Source of the DNA: Lachnospiraceae bacterium
Lineage (GTDB): Bacteria > Bacillota > Clostridia > Lachnospirales > Lachnospiraceae
DNA length: 49,884 nt
Direction: 5' to 3'
Assembly (NCBI GenBank): GCA_030540075.1
Contig: JAUNWX010000003.1
Span: 82,129 to 132,012, forward strand
The notes beneath the pieces are model-generated. The model had not been told where the DNA came from. It was given only the letters and a program-made list of their open reading frames with translations, and did no database searches. The position numbers and the translations under genes were made by a program. Positions 16,391 through 24,609 of this stretch are shown one piece after another (the first letter of the stretch is position 1; every line of letters starts with the position of its first letter).

Positions 16391-17674
16391 TCAGGCCTTC
16401 CGGAAAATCAGGCAGGCGTTGTGGCCGCCGAAGCCGAGGGAGTTCGAGAGTACATAGTCGAGCTTCGCCTCCCGTCCTTCGTTCGGCACGATGTCAAGGT
16501 CGCACTCCGGATCCGGCACCTGGTAGTTGATGGTCGCCGGGATGAACTGCTCCTCGAGGGCCTTTACGCTGAAGAGAGCTTCGACGCCGCCGGCGGCACC
16601 GAGCAGGTGGCCGGTCATCGACTTCGTAGAGGAAACCGGGATCTCGTAGGCCTTCGCACCGAAGACTGCCTTGATGGCCTTCGTCTCGCAGGCATCGTTC
16701 AGATGCGTGGAGGTACCGTGGGCATTGATGTAGGAGATTTCCTCCGGCTGGATACCGGCGTCCGCGATGGCGAGGCGCATGCAGTCGGCACCGCCCTCGC
16801 CCTCCGGATTCGGGCTCGTGATGTGGTAGGCGTCACAGTTTGCGCCGTAGCCGACGATCTCTGCGAGGATCTTCGCGCCGCGGTGGAGCGCATGCTCACG
16901 CTCCTCGAGCACCAGGATACCGGCTCCCTCACCCATGACGAAGCCGCCGCGCTCCTGATCGAACGGGATGCTCGCACGCTTCGGATCGGTTGCAGAACAG
17001 AGGGCACGCATGCTGGCGAAGCCGCCGATGCCAAGCTCGGTGATGCTCGCCTCGGTGCCGCCGGCTACCATGACGTCCTCATAACCATCGCGGATACGGT
17101 GGAAGGCATCACCGATGGCGTTCGAGCCGCCGGCACATGCGGTCGCCGGACAGGTGCACATGCCCTTGAAGCCGTGACGGATGGCCACGTTCGCTGCCGC
17201 CATGTTGGAGATCGCCATCGGAATAAAGAACGGAGACACGCGCTCGAAGCCACGCTTCAGGGCCTTCGTGTGCTCCTCCTCGATGGTGCTGAGGCCACCG
17301 ATACCGGAGGAGATGATGACGCCCATACGGCTCGGCTCATATTCCTTCGTGCTGATGCCGGCGTCCGCAGCGTTGGAGCTCTTCAGCTCCGCTGCGCTGA
17401 GGATGCCGCTCTCGCGGATCGCCTCCTCGGCGGCTACCATGGCGAACTGCGCATAGCGGGACATATGCTTCTGCTCACGGCGGTCGATGATGGCGGACGG
17501 ATCGAAGTCCTTTACCTCGCCGGCGAGCTTGACCGTGAAGTTCTCTGTATCGAAATGGGTGATCGGGCCGATCCCGCACTGTCCGGCGCGGACGGCTGCC
17601 CAGGAAGTCTCTGTATTATTTCCGGTCGGATTTACCGTACCGAGACCGGTGACGACGACTCTACGTTTATTCAT
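16391..17674 (-). CDS. fabF: 3-oxoacyl-ACP synthase II
   Basis: This 427-residue condensing enzyme elongates acyl-ACP with malonyl-ACP. The active-site Cys lies in CPATACAGGSNAIGDA, and the two His of the Cys-His-His triad in NAHGTSTHLND and SMTGHLLGAAGG. Length is slightly above the usual 410-415. The ATG at 17674 follows AGGAGAACAG. It is 131 nt downstream of fabG, with no terminator in the gap. Confidence 0.95.
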   Translation of the reverse strand: MNKRRVVVTGLGTVNPTGNNTETSWAAVRAGQCGIGPITHFDTENFTVKLAGEVKDFDPSAIIDRREQKHMSRYAQFAMVAAEEAIRESGILSAAELKSSNAADAGISTKEYEPSRMGVIISSGIGGLSTIEEEHTKALKRGFERVSPFFIPMAISNMAAANVAIRHGFKGMCTCPATACAGGSNAIGDAFHRIRDGYEDVMVAGGTEASITELGIGGFASMRALCSATDPKRASIPFDQERGGFVMGEGAGILVLEEREHALHRGAKILAEIVGYGANCDAYHITSPNPEGEGGADCMRLAIADAGIQPEEISYINAHGTSTHLNDACETKAIKAVFGAKAYEIPVSSTKSMTGHLLGAAGGVEALFSVKALEEQFIPATINYQVPDPECDLDIVPNEGREAKLDYVLSNSLGFGGHNACLIFRKA

Positions 17675-17805
17675 TCTGTTCTCCTATGTCTGGTATCCAG
17701 ACCTTCTCTATCGACAGGGAGCACCCCTGTACGTTTCCATCCGGGCGAAAGCAGCGCTGCTGTATGCATCGAGCAGAAGCCCCTGCCCGGCCTGTATATA
17801 TCTGA

Positions 17806-18561
17806 TCAGCAGCCCATGCCGCCATCCACACCGAGTACCTGACCGGTGATGTAGCGGGCGTCGGCCGATGCCAGGAAGGCCGCGGCCTTCGCGACGTCCT
17901 CCGGGCTTCCGAACTGACGAAGCGGGATCTGCTGCAGCATCGCTTCCTTCACCTTCTCCGGCAGGACCTTCGTCATGTCGGTATCAATGAAGCCCGGGGC
18001 GATGGCGTTTGCGGTGATACCGCGGCTCGCATACTCGAGGGCGGTCGTCTTCGTGAGGCCGATGAGACCGGCCTTCGAAGCCGCGTAGTTTGCCTGACCG
18101 GCATTGCCATGCACGCCGACGACGGAGGAGATGTTCACGATGCGGCCGGAACGCTGATGCAGCATTTCCTTCCCGACGTACTTCGTCATCAGGAAGGCAC
18201 CACGCAGGTTCTTCTCGATCACGAGGTCGAAGTCCTCTGCGCTCATGCGGAGCATCAGATTGTCGCGGGTGATGCCCGCGTTGTTGATGAGCACGTCGAT
18301 GCGGCCGAAGCGCTCGAGCGCACTCTTTACGAGGCCCTTTACGGCCTCCTCATCGGATACATCTGCCTGTACGGCGAAGGCATCGACGCCTTCCGCCTGG
18401 CAGAGGGCGACCGTTTCCTCGGCGGCGGAAGCATTGCCCGCGTAATCCACGAGGATGTGGTAGCCGTGGCGCGCAAGCTCCACTGCGATGGCACGACCGA
18501 TGCCCCGGCCTGCACCGGTGACGATGGCTGCACGCGTAATCTTTTCTGTCGATTCTGACAT
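17806..18561 (-). CDS. fabG: 3-oxoacyl-ACP reductase
   Basis: This 251-residue short-chain dehydrogenase performs the NADPH-dependent reduction step. It has the cofactor motif TGAGRGIGRA at ~15-24, NNAG at ~91-94, and the Ser-Tyr-Lys triad (Ser in NISSVVG, YAASK). The C-terminal ITGQVLGVDGGMGC is typical of FabG. The start at 18561 follows GGGAGGA. It lies between fabD and fabF in the usual Gram-positive order. Confidence 0.95.
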   Translation of the reverse strand: MSESTEKITRAAIVTGAGRGIGRAIAVELARHGYHILVDYAGNASAAEETVALCQAEGVDAFAVQADVSDEEAVKGLVKSALERFGRIDVLINNAGITRDNLMLRMSAEDFDLVIEKNLRGAFLMTKYVGKEMLHQRSGRIVNISSVVGVHGNAGQANYAASKAGLIGLTKTTALEYASRGITANAIAPGFIDTDMTKVLPEKVKEAMLQQIPLRQFGSPEDVAKAAAFLASADARYITGQVLGVDGGMGC

Positions 18562-18664
18562 ATGTTTATCCTCCCGCTGTTTCGTACAGCAGTTTCTGTT
18601 CCTGTGGAACCCTTATTTATAGAAAGAAATGGATTTCTTCCGCGCTGCTGCGTGTGATTCGCAC

Positions 18665-19723
18665 TCAGGCCTCGGCACAGAGCTTCGCGATGTCCTCGGA
18701 GGTCTCGATCGCGGTGACCGTGAACTCCGTGATGCCCATGTCACGGGCAACCTTCTTTACGAAGCCGGCAAGGGTATGGCCCGGGCCGATCTCGATGAAG
18801 TTCGTCACGCCGTCCTCAAACATCTCGCGGAGAATCGCCTCCATGCGGACCGGCTTCTGCACCTGCTCTTCGAGGAGCTCCGGGATCGCCTTACGGAGTC
18901 CGGCAAGGGTCGTCGCGGTCGTGGACTCCACGGATGCGCTGACCTCTTCACAGGCCCCGCCGAGGTAGTTGAACATCACCGGGCACTTCGGGCGCTGGAA
19001 GCGAATGTTCTTAAAGTAACGTGCGAGTGCATCGCCGGCGCTCTTCATAAAGACGGTATGGAACGGGCCGGAGACACGAAGCGGGATGCACTTGCCCTTA
19101 CCGCTTGCGCTGATGATCTCGGATGCCTTCGCAACGGCCTCCTTCTCACCACCGATGACGATCTGTCCCGGGCAGTTCAGGTTGCAGAGAGAAACGATCT
19201 TTCCGGTCTCGAGCTGTGCCTGACGGCAGACCGTCTCGAGATCCTCGGCCGCTACACCGAGCACTGCGCTCATGCCGCAGTCGATACCCTCGGACGCCGC
19301 GGCCATGCTGGTGCCACGGAAGGCCACCATGTTCACCGTGGTCTCTGCGTCCATCACCTCTGCCGCCTCGAGGGCCGAGTACTCACCGAGCGAAAGGCCG
19401 GCGGTCACATCCGGACGGATGCCATGCACGCGGAGGATTTCGGTCACGCCACAGGCGAAGGCTACCATCGCCGGCTGGGTGTAACGGGTCTGGTTGATGA
19501 CGCCATCCGGATCCTGGAAAACGAGACGATGGAGATCGTAGTTCGGATCGACGCCCTCGCCGCCTGCGAATTCCTTACGGAAGTCCTCACTCTTCGTATA
19601 CTGCTGAAGTGCATCGCTGACACTGTCAAACACCCGGCGGAACTCCGGATAATCACGGTACAGATCGGCGCCCATACCGACATGCTGGCTGCCCTGTCCT
19701 GCGTATAAAAATGCTGTTTTCAT
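18665..19723 (-). CDS. fabD: Malonyl-CoA:ACP transacylase
   Basis: This enzyme of 352 residues loads malonyl groups onto ACP. The N-terminal FLYAGQGSQHVGMG and nucleophile motif GLSLGEYSAL (Ser in GLSLG) identify it, with the conserved Arg and His regions following (GPFHTVFM). It is about 40 residues longer than E. coli FabD, mostly from short insertions. The ATG at 19723 has AAAGG upstream. Confidence 0.94.
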   Translation of the reverse strand: MKTAFLYAGQGSQHVGMGADLYRDYPEFRRVFDSVSDALQQYTKSEDFRKEFAGGEGVDPNYDLHRLVFQDPDGVINQTRYTQPAMVAFACGVTEILRVHGIRPDVTAGLSLGEYSALEAAEVMDAETTVNMVAFRGTSMAAASEGIDCGMSAVLGVAAEDLETVCRQAQLETGKIVSLCNLNCPGQIVIGGEKEAVAKASEIISASGKGKCIPLRVSGPFHTVFMKSAGDALARYFKNIRFQRPKCPVMFNYLGGACEEVSASVESTTATTLAGLRKAIPELLEEQVQKPVRMEAILREMFEDGVTNFIEIGPGHTLAGFVKKVARDMGITEFTVTAIETSEDIAKLCAEA

Positions 19724-19818
19724 CTTCTACCTTTCTATCTGCTTTCGATGACGGCCTGCGCCATCGAAGATGCATCCTTTCTCATTTCCACCGGTTCTGC
19801 AGGGAAACGCGCTTCGCT

Positions 19819-20745
19819 TTACTCCTGACAGATATCCTCGAGGATCTCCGCAAGCGGTCGAATCATATGCAGCTGTCCGCATACCTGACCCGCCATCAGG
19901 GAGCCGGTCTTCACATCGCCCTCAAATACGGCACGACGAAGGGATCCCAGGGTAAACTTCTCAAGCTCCATCTTATCGGCGCCGGCCTTCTCCTGCTTGA
20001 GGTAGGCGACGGTCATCTGGTTCTTCAGTACACGCACCGGTGTACCGCCGATCCGACCGGTCACGATGGCGTCACTGCCCTGGGCCTTCAGGAGCGCCGC
20101 CTTATAGTTCTCATGGATCGGGCACTCCTCTGCGGAAAGCAGCACCGTACCGATCTGGACACCACAGGCACCGAGGGCCATGGCTGCCTTAAACTGACGG
20201 TGATCTGCGATGCCGCCGGCGGCGATGACCGGAATCGACACGGTGTCCACACACTGCGGTACCAGGGTCATCGTCGTCATCTCGCCGACATGTCCGCCGG
20301 ACTCACAGCCCTCTGCGATGACGGCGTACGCGCCGAGGCGCTCCATCAGCTTCGCGAGGATCGGAGCACCGACCACCGGAATCACCTTGATGCCGGCTTC
20401 CTTAAAGGCCGCCATGTACTGTCCCGGATTTCCGGCACCGGTCGTCACCACCGGCACCTTCTCTTCGATACATACCTGCACGAACGCCTCCGTGCACGGA
20501 TTCATCAGCATGAGGTTCACACCGAACACCGGCTGGTAGTCTGGTGTCGCCGCCTCCTCGATCAGCTTCCGTGCGGTCCGGATCTCGGTACGGAGCTCCT
20601 CCGCCGAGTGGATGCCGCCGGTTCCGATGAGCCCGAGCGCGCCGGCACAGGCACAGGCCGCTGCGAAGCGACCCGTGGCGATGTTCGCCATACCGCCCTG
20701 GATGATCGGATATTTCGTTCCCAGTAATTCATTCAGTAATGTCAT
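19819..20745 (-). CDS. fabK: Enoyl-ACP reductase II (FMN type)
   Basis: This 308-residue TIM-barrel flavoenzyme completes each elongation cycle. YPIIQGGMANIAT at the N-terminus, GVNLMLMNP, TTGAGNPG, AEGCESGGHVG and IAAGGIADHRQ match FabK. It replaces FabI, as in streptococci and clostridia. The AAGGAGA ribosome site overlaps the stop codon of fabH, 9 nt upstream, so translation is coupled. Confidence 0.94.
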   Translation of the reverse strand: MTLLNELLGTKYPIIQGGMANIATGRFAAACACAGALGLIGTGGIHSAEELRTEIRTARKLIEEAATPDYQPVFGVNLMLMNPCTEAFVQVCIEEKVPVVTTGAGNPGQYMAAFKEAGIKVIPVVGAPILAKLMERLGAYAVIAEGCESGGHVGEMTTMTLVPQCVDTVSIPVIAAGGIADHRQFKAAMALGACGVQIGTVLLSAEECPIHENYKAALLKAQGSDAIVTGRIGGTPVRVLKNQMTVAYLKQEKAGADKMELEKFTLGSLRRAVFEGDVKTGSLMAGQVCGQLHMIRPLAEILEDICQE

Positions 20746-20754
20746 ATCTCTCCT

Positions 20755-21888
20755 TTACCGTGTCGGTGCGTCATAGTTCAGGATGCAGCCGCCCCAGGTG
20801 AGTCCGCCGCCGAAGCCGGCGAGGATCAGCCGCTCTCCACGCTGGAGGCGTCCCTGCTGCTGCATATCATACAGTGCCGTCGGAATCGACGCGGCGCTGG
20901 TGTTTCCGAGCGTTTCCATGTTCATAAAGAACTTCTCTGCCGGCCAGTGCATCGCCCGGTAGACATGCCGGATGATGCGGGCATTCGCCTGGTGGCAGAC
21001 CACATGGTCGATGTCCTCCATCGTCTCGCCGGACTGCTCGAGCAGCCCGCCGATGATGCGCGGGATGATGTCGCAGGCGAACATGAACACTTCCTTTCCG
21101 TCCATCAGCATATGGTCAATGCAGACGGTCTCTGCGCTCGTCGCTTCGCGCGCATCTCCGGCTCCACTGTGCGCTGCCTCTGTGTCCGCCGTATCGCCGG
21201 TGGATGCCTGTACCTCTGCAGTGGCCGCGGCATCTCCGCCGGCCGCCTGCGCAGTTTTCCGTGCTTCATACGCACCCGTGTAGACCCCCGGCGCGAGAAT
21301 CACATCGGATCCGCGGGAACCGAAAAGACGTACGTACGGTGCCGCTTCTTCTCTGTTTTCTGCCGTTTCCGTGCATTCGATCACGGCGGCACCGGCACCG
21401 TCTCCGAAGAGAATTGCGGTGGAGCGGTCCTCCATCGAGAGGAGACGGGACAGCTGCTCTGTGCCGACCACGAGGGCATAACGCTTCGCGCTCACGGCAG
21501 CAAGGCTGCGTGCGACCTCAAGGCCATAGATGAAGCCGCTGCAGGCTGCGTTGATATCGAGTGCCGGCACCTCCGGAAGCTGAAGCTCCCGCTGGAGGAT
21601 CGCCGCGATGCTCGGGGTTGCGAGGTCCGCGGACATGCTCGCCACGACGATCGCGCCGATGGCCGACGCTGGAACGCCCTGGCTTTCCGCCTCTGCGAGT
21701 GCCTTTCCGGCTGCCTCGATGGCGAGGGTCACCGCACTTTCCTCTTCGTTACAGAAGCGGCGTGCGTGGATGCCGGTACGTGGATAGATCCAGGCATCGG
21801 AGGTATCCATTTGCTGACTTAAGTCATCGTTGGTCACCAGTCGGCTCGGATACGCGGCCCCGAGGCCGATGAGTTTCATTTCGTTCAA
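20755..21888 (-). CDS. fabH: 3-oxoacyl-ACP synthase III with internal insertion
   Basis: This initiating condensing enzyme joins acetyl-CoA and malonyl-ACP. The triad is Cys116 (NAACSGF), His299 (VCHQANARI) and Asn329 (LGNTSAA). At 377 residues it is ~50 longer than usual. The excess is an Ala/Thr/Asp/Glu/Ser-rich insertion at ~210-255, just before the conserved MDGKEVFMFA strand. The start is uncertain: TTG at 21888 has AAAGGAG at ideal spacing, whereas ATG at 21879 gives the classical N-terminus (MKLIGLGAAYP) but 14-nt spacing. It is 10 nt after accA. Confidence 0.93.
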   Translation of the reverse strand: MNEMKLIGLGAAYPSRLVTNDDLSQQMDTSDAWIYPRTGIHARRFCNEEESAVTLAIEAAGKALAEAESQGVPASAIGAIVVASMSADLATPSIAAILQRELQLPEVPALDINAACSGFIYGLEVARSLAAVSAKRYALVVGTEQLSRLLSMEDRSTAILFGDGAGAAVIECTETAENREEAAPYVRLFGSRGSDVILAPGVYTGAYEARKTAQAAGGDAAATAEVQASTGDTADTEAAHSGAGDAREATSAETVCIDHMLMDGKEVFMFACDIIPRIIGGLLEQSGETMEDIDHVVCHQANARIIRHVYRAMHWPAEKFFMNMETLGNTSAASIPTALYDMQQQGRLQRGERLILAGFGGGLTWGGCILNYDAPTR

Positions 21889-21898
21889 GGTTTCTCCT

Positions 21899-22825
21899 TT
21901 AAATATTCCGGTACTTCTCCTGACGCTGCTTCCGGACTTCCTCCGGGCTCAGCTTCAGAAGGTCATTGAGGCTCTTCTCAAGTACGATGTCGAGGCTCGC
22001 ATAGAGACGCTCCGGATCGGTCTGTGCACCACCGAGCGGCTCCGGAATCAGGTGATCTGCGACACCGGCCTCGCGAAGATCGCGGGCGGTCAGTTTCATG
22101 ACCTCGCAGGCCTCCTCGTGACGGCTTGCGTCCTTCCAGAGGATCGACGCGAAGCCCTCCGGGCTCAGTACCGAGTACACGGCGTTTTCGAGCATGAGGA
22201 TCTGGTTTGCGACAGAAATCGCGAGTGCACCACCGGAGTTACCCTCACCGGTTACGACTGCGATCACCGGCACATGCAGGCTGCTCATCGCGGCGAGATT
22301 TCGTGCGATGGCCTCGCCCTGTCCGTGTTCCTCTGCCTCCATACCCGGGTACGCACCCGGCGTATCGATGAAGGTGATGATCGGACGGCCGAACTTCTCG
22401 GCCTGCTCCATGAGACGGAGTGCCTTTCGATAGCCCTCCGGACGTGGCATACCGAAATTGAAGCGGATGTTCTCCTCCATCGTGCGGCCCTTGCGGTGAC
22501 CGAGGACGGTCACCGGCATGCCCTTGTAGCGGGCGATGCCGCCATAGATGGACGCATCCTCATCATAGAGATGATCGCCCTTCTGCTCGAAGAAGTCGGT
22601 GAAGAGATGCTCGATGAAATCGTCGATGTGCGGGCGCTTCGGATGACGGGCCAGATAGACACGGTCCGCTGCCGAGAGATCGGCACACTGGGCGAGCAGC
22701 TGTGTACGCTCCTGATCCAGACGGCGGATTTCCTCAGCATTGGCCTCTACCTCTTCCGGTGTCAGCGAAAGCGTATGGATTCTCTGCTCGAGTGCTTCGG
22801 TCTGTTCGATGATGTCTTTAATCAT
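21899..22825 (-). CDS. accA: Acetyl-CoA carboxylase carboxyltransferase subunit alpha
   Basis: This 308-residue AccA pairs with AccD to move the carboxyl group from biotin to acetyl-CoA. Recognisable segments are [32 protein letters not shown] and [12 protein letters not shown]. The start overlaps the accD stop by 4 nt (ATGA), giving 1:1 coupled translation of the two subunits. GGGAGGT lies 7 nt upstream of the ATG. The biotin carrier (AccB) and biotin carboxylase (AccC) genes are not in the window. Confidence 0.95.
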   Translation of the reverse strand: MIKDIIEQTEALEQRIHTLSLTPEEVEANAEEIRRLDQERTQLLAQCADLSAADRVYLARHPKRPHIDDFIEHLFTDFFEQKGDHLYDEDASIYGGIARYKGMPVTVLGHRKGRTMEENIRFNFGMPRPEGYRKALRLMEQAEKFGRPIITFIDTPGAYPGMEAEEHGQGEAIARNLAAMSSLHVPVIAVVTGEGNSGGALAISVANQILMLENAVYSVLSPEGFASILWKDASRHEEACEVMKLTARDLREAGVADHLIPEPLGGAQTDPERLYASLDIVLEKSLNDLLKLSPEEVRKQRQEKYRNI

Positions 22826-23862
22826 GCATTTACCTCCCCGGCGGTCGCCGTCGTGCGCTGCACAGCGGAATCGACGTGCAGCTTCAGGATGTCGGTCAGG
22901 ACGTCACGCATCTCACTGCGCTTTACGATGCGGTCCACGAAGCCGTGGTTCTCAAGATACTCGGCACGCTGGAAGCCCTTCGGGAGCTTGCGGTTGATGG
23001 TCTGCTCGATGACACGCGGTCCGGCGAAGCCGATCAGTGCGCCCGGCTCTGCGAGGGTGATGTCCCCGAGGGTCGCGAAGCTTGCGGTGACGCCGCCCGT
23101 GGTCGGGTGGGTCAGGAAGCTGATGTAGAGACCGCCGTGCTCACTGAAGGTCTCGATGGCTGCACTGGTCTTCGCCATCTGCATGAGGCTGTAGATGCCC
23201 TCCTGCATGCGGGCACCGCCACTTGCGCTGAAGATGAGGAGTGGCAGATGATGCGCGTCGGCATACTCGACCGCACGGGTCACCTTCTCACCGACCGCAC
23301 GGGACATGGAGCCCATGAAGAAGCGGCTGTCGAGGACGACCGTCACGAGGCGGATGCCTTCGATGGTGCCGACCGCGGAGATGACGGACTCGGAAAGACC
23401 GGTCTTCTCCTCCTGCTTCTCGATCTTCTCCTTATAGCCAGGGAAGCCGAGCGGATCATCCGCGCTGATGTCGCTGTCCAGCTCTTCGAAGCTGCCCGGA
23501 TCGAGGATCAGCTTGAGACGATAGTAGCCACCGAGTGGTGCATACTTTCCGCAGGTCGGACAGATGAAGTAGTTCTCCTCCCATCTGCGACGGAGCGCAC
23601 GACGTCCGCAGCTCCGGCAGGTGATGAAGCTCGACGGGATCATCACCGCCGGAAGACTCCGACCCGTGCTCTTCTCTCCATCCGCCTTCGCATCTGCTTT
23701 CGCTTTTGTCTCTGCCTTTTCTGTCTTCTCGGCATCCGCGTTCTTTCCGGCGAGCGGCCAGGTAAAGTGAACACCGGCGTGTCCGATCATATCCTCCCGG
23801 GCCTTCTTCTCGAACGCACGGTTCTTATACAGCTCATAAACCTTCTTGATAGGCGACTTCAT
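22822..23862 (-). CDS. accD: Acetyl-CoA carboxylase carboxyltransferase subunit beta
   Basis: AccD has its zinc ribbon at Cys82, Cys85, Cys101 and Cys104 (CRSC...CPTC), then the crotonase-fold core with [11 protein letters not shown] and [11 protein letters not shown]. At 346 residues it is longer than the usual ~285. Much of the excess is an Ala/Lys/Glu/Asp-rich stretch at ~40-66 between the N-terminal helix and the zinc ribbon. The ATG follows CAGGAGGT. A hairpin in the 169-nt gap separates it from acpP. Confidence 0.95.
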   Translation of the reverse strand: MKSPIKKVYELYKNRAFEKKAREDMIGHAGVHFTWPLAGKNADAEKTEKAETKAKADAKADGEKSTGRSLPAVMIPSSFITCRSCGRRALRRRWEENYFICPTCGKYAPLGGYYRLKLILDPGSFEELDSDISADDPLGFPGYKEKIEKQEEKTGLSESVISAVGTIEGIRLVTVVLDSRFFMGSMSRAVGEKVTRAVEYADAHHLPLLIFSASGGARMQEGIYSLMQMAKTSAAIETFSEHGGLYISFLTHPTTGGVTASFATLGDITLAEPGALIGFAGPRVIEQTINRKLPKGFQRAEYLENHGFVDRIVKRSEMRDVLTDILKLHVDSAVQRTTATAGEVNA

Positions 23863-23893
23863 GGCCCACCTCCTGTAAATCTTCTCTTTAGAA

Positions 23894-23934
23894 CAGCTCG
23901 ATTTTCAGATTAACACAAGCTGAAAACCGAGCTG
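23894..23934. repeat. Hairpin between acpP and accD
   Basis: CAGCTCGGTTTTCAG pairs with CTGAAAATCGAGCTG on the minus strand (15 positions, one wobble) around an 11-nt loop. No T tract follows. It may protect the short acpP transcript or reduce readthrough, keeping ACP in excess over the enzymes (inference). Confidence 0.65.
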
Positions 23935-24031
23935 ACATCCGTCGAAGCATCTGCCCCGACCCACAAATTTATCCTGTTCTTCGGAGGATAGGATCCCCCG
24001 CCGAAGCAGCTGCATCCTGCGATGCGATGTT

Positions 24032-24253
24032 TTAGTTCTGGCAGTAATCGACGAGATCCTGTACGGTCGCCATCTTGCCGATCTCACCATCCGGGATGGT
24101 CTTACCGAGTGCATCCTCGAGGGCCATGTGCAGCTCTACGAGAGAGAGGGAATCCACCTCGAGGTCCTCCTGGAAGCGTGCCTCCGGGGTAACCTTCTCC
24201 TCATCACATGCGAGTGTATCTACGATAATGTCCTTAACCTGCTCGAAATCCAT
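24032..24253 (-). CDS. acpP: Acyl carrier protein
   Basis: This 73-residue acidic ACP carries the 4'-phosphopantetheine site at Ser35 in EVDSLSLVEL. The start is the ATG at 24253 with AAAGGAGA upstream; eight further in-frame residues upstream lack a site. It is the first gene of the fab cluster, behind a good promoter with a FabT-like site. Being first and followed by a hairpin gap suits its need for high expression. Confidence 0.95.
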   Translation of the reverse strand: MDFEQVKDIIVDTLACDEEKVTPEARFQEDLEVDSLSLVELHMALEDALGKTIPDGEIGKMATVQDLVDYCQN

Positions 24254-24310
24254 TTTGTTCTCCTTTTGCCGTATCACGGCGATTCATCTTAAGTTTGTGT
24301 TCTGTTTACG

Positions 24311-24326
24311 AGTTTGATAGTTAAAT
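24311..24326. promoter_or_regulatory. Probable FabT operator
   Basis: AGTTTGATAGTTAAAT is close to the palindromic FabT box (AGTTTGA, 3 nt, TCAAA-type right arm) known from streptococci. It lies 35-50 nt after the predicted transcription start of acpP. An A/T palindrome (TTAAAATATTTTAA) sits at 24335-24348. Confidence 0.5.
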
Positions 24327-24368
24327 ACTTTTTATTAAAATATTTTAACTTTCCTCGCGATGGTGCCT

Positions 24369-24397
24369 AGAATAAGTGAAATAGCAGGGGAAGTCAA
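24369..24397 (-). promoter_or_regulatory. Sigma-A promoter of the acpP-fab operon
   Basis: On the minus strand, TTGACT (24397-24392) and TATTCT (24374-24369) are spaced by 17 nt. Transcription would start near 24362, giving a leader of about 110 nt that includes the FabT-like site. Confidence 0.65.
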
Positions 24398-24435
24398 TGG
24401 AATAAATTCTGAAGCGGAAATAGTTTTGAAAACTA

Positions 24436-24491
24436 CGAAAAACGGAGATAGATGAAAAAGACGCATTTCCGTCCTTTTCATCCTCTCCGTT
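24436..24491 (-). terminator. Terminator of sbcD-sbcC
   Basis: On the minus strand AACGGAGAGGATGAAAAGGACG pairs with CGTCTTTTTCATC, a short bulge and TCTCCGTT; TTTTC follows. The long stem and T run lie about 120 nt after the sbcC stop. The 356-nt gap between sbcC and acpP holds this, the acpP promoter and an AT-rich inverted repeat (TTGAACTAT at 24503-24511 against ATAGTTAAC at 24526-24534). Confidence 0.75.
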
Positions 24492-24609
24492 CTTTAAAAA
24501 AATTGAACTATATAAAATTTTTTAAATAGTTAACCGACGTTATTTCCTATTTCTGTTCATTAACAAATGATTTTCACCGAAGTCGGTAAATACAGATTCT
24601 TCACGGTTC

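Noticed and set aside
15878-17842. A 654-codon open frame on the plus strand opposite fabZ and fabF, and similar long frames opposite uxaA, uxaB, the nucleotidase, speA and CASDH
   Set aside because: They are exact antisense mirrors of conserved enzymes in GC-rich codon usage, show no recognisable domain, and lack ribosome sites. They arise because the real genes avoid certain codons.
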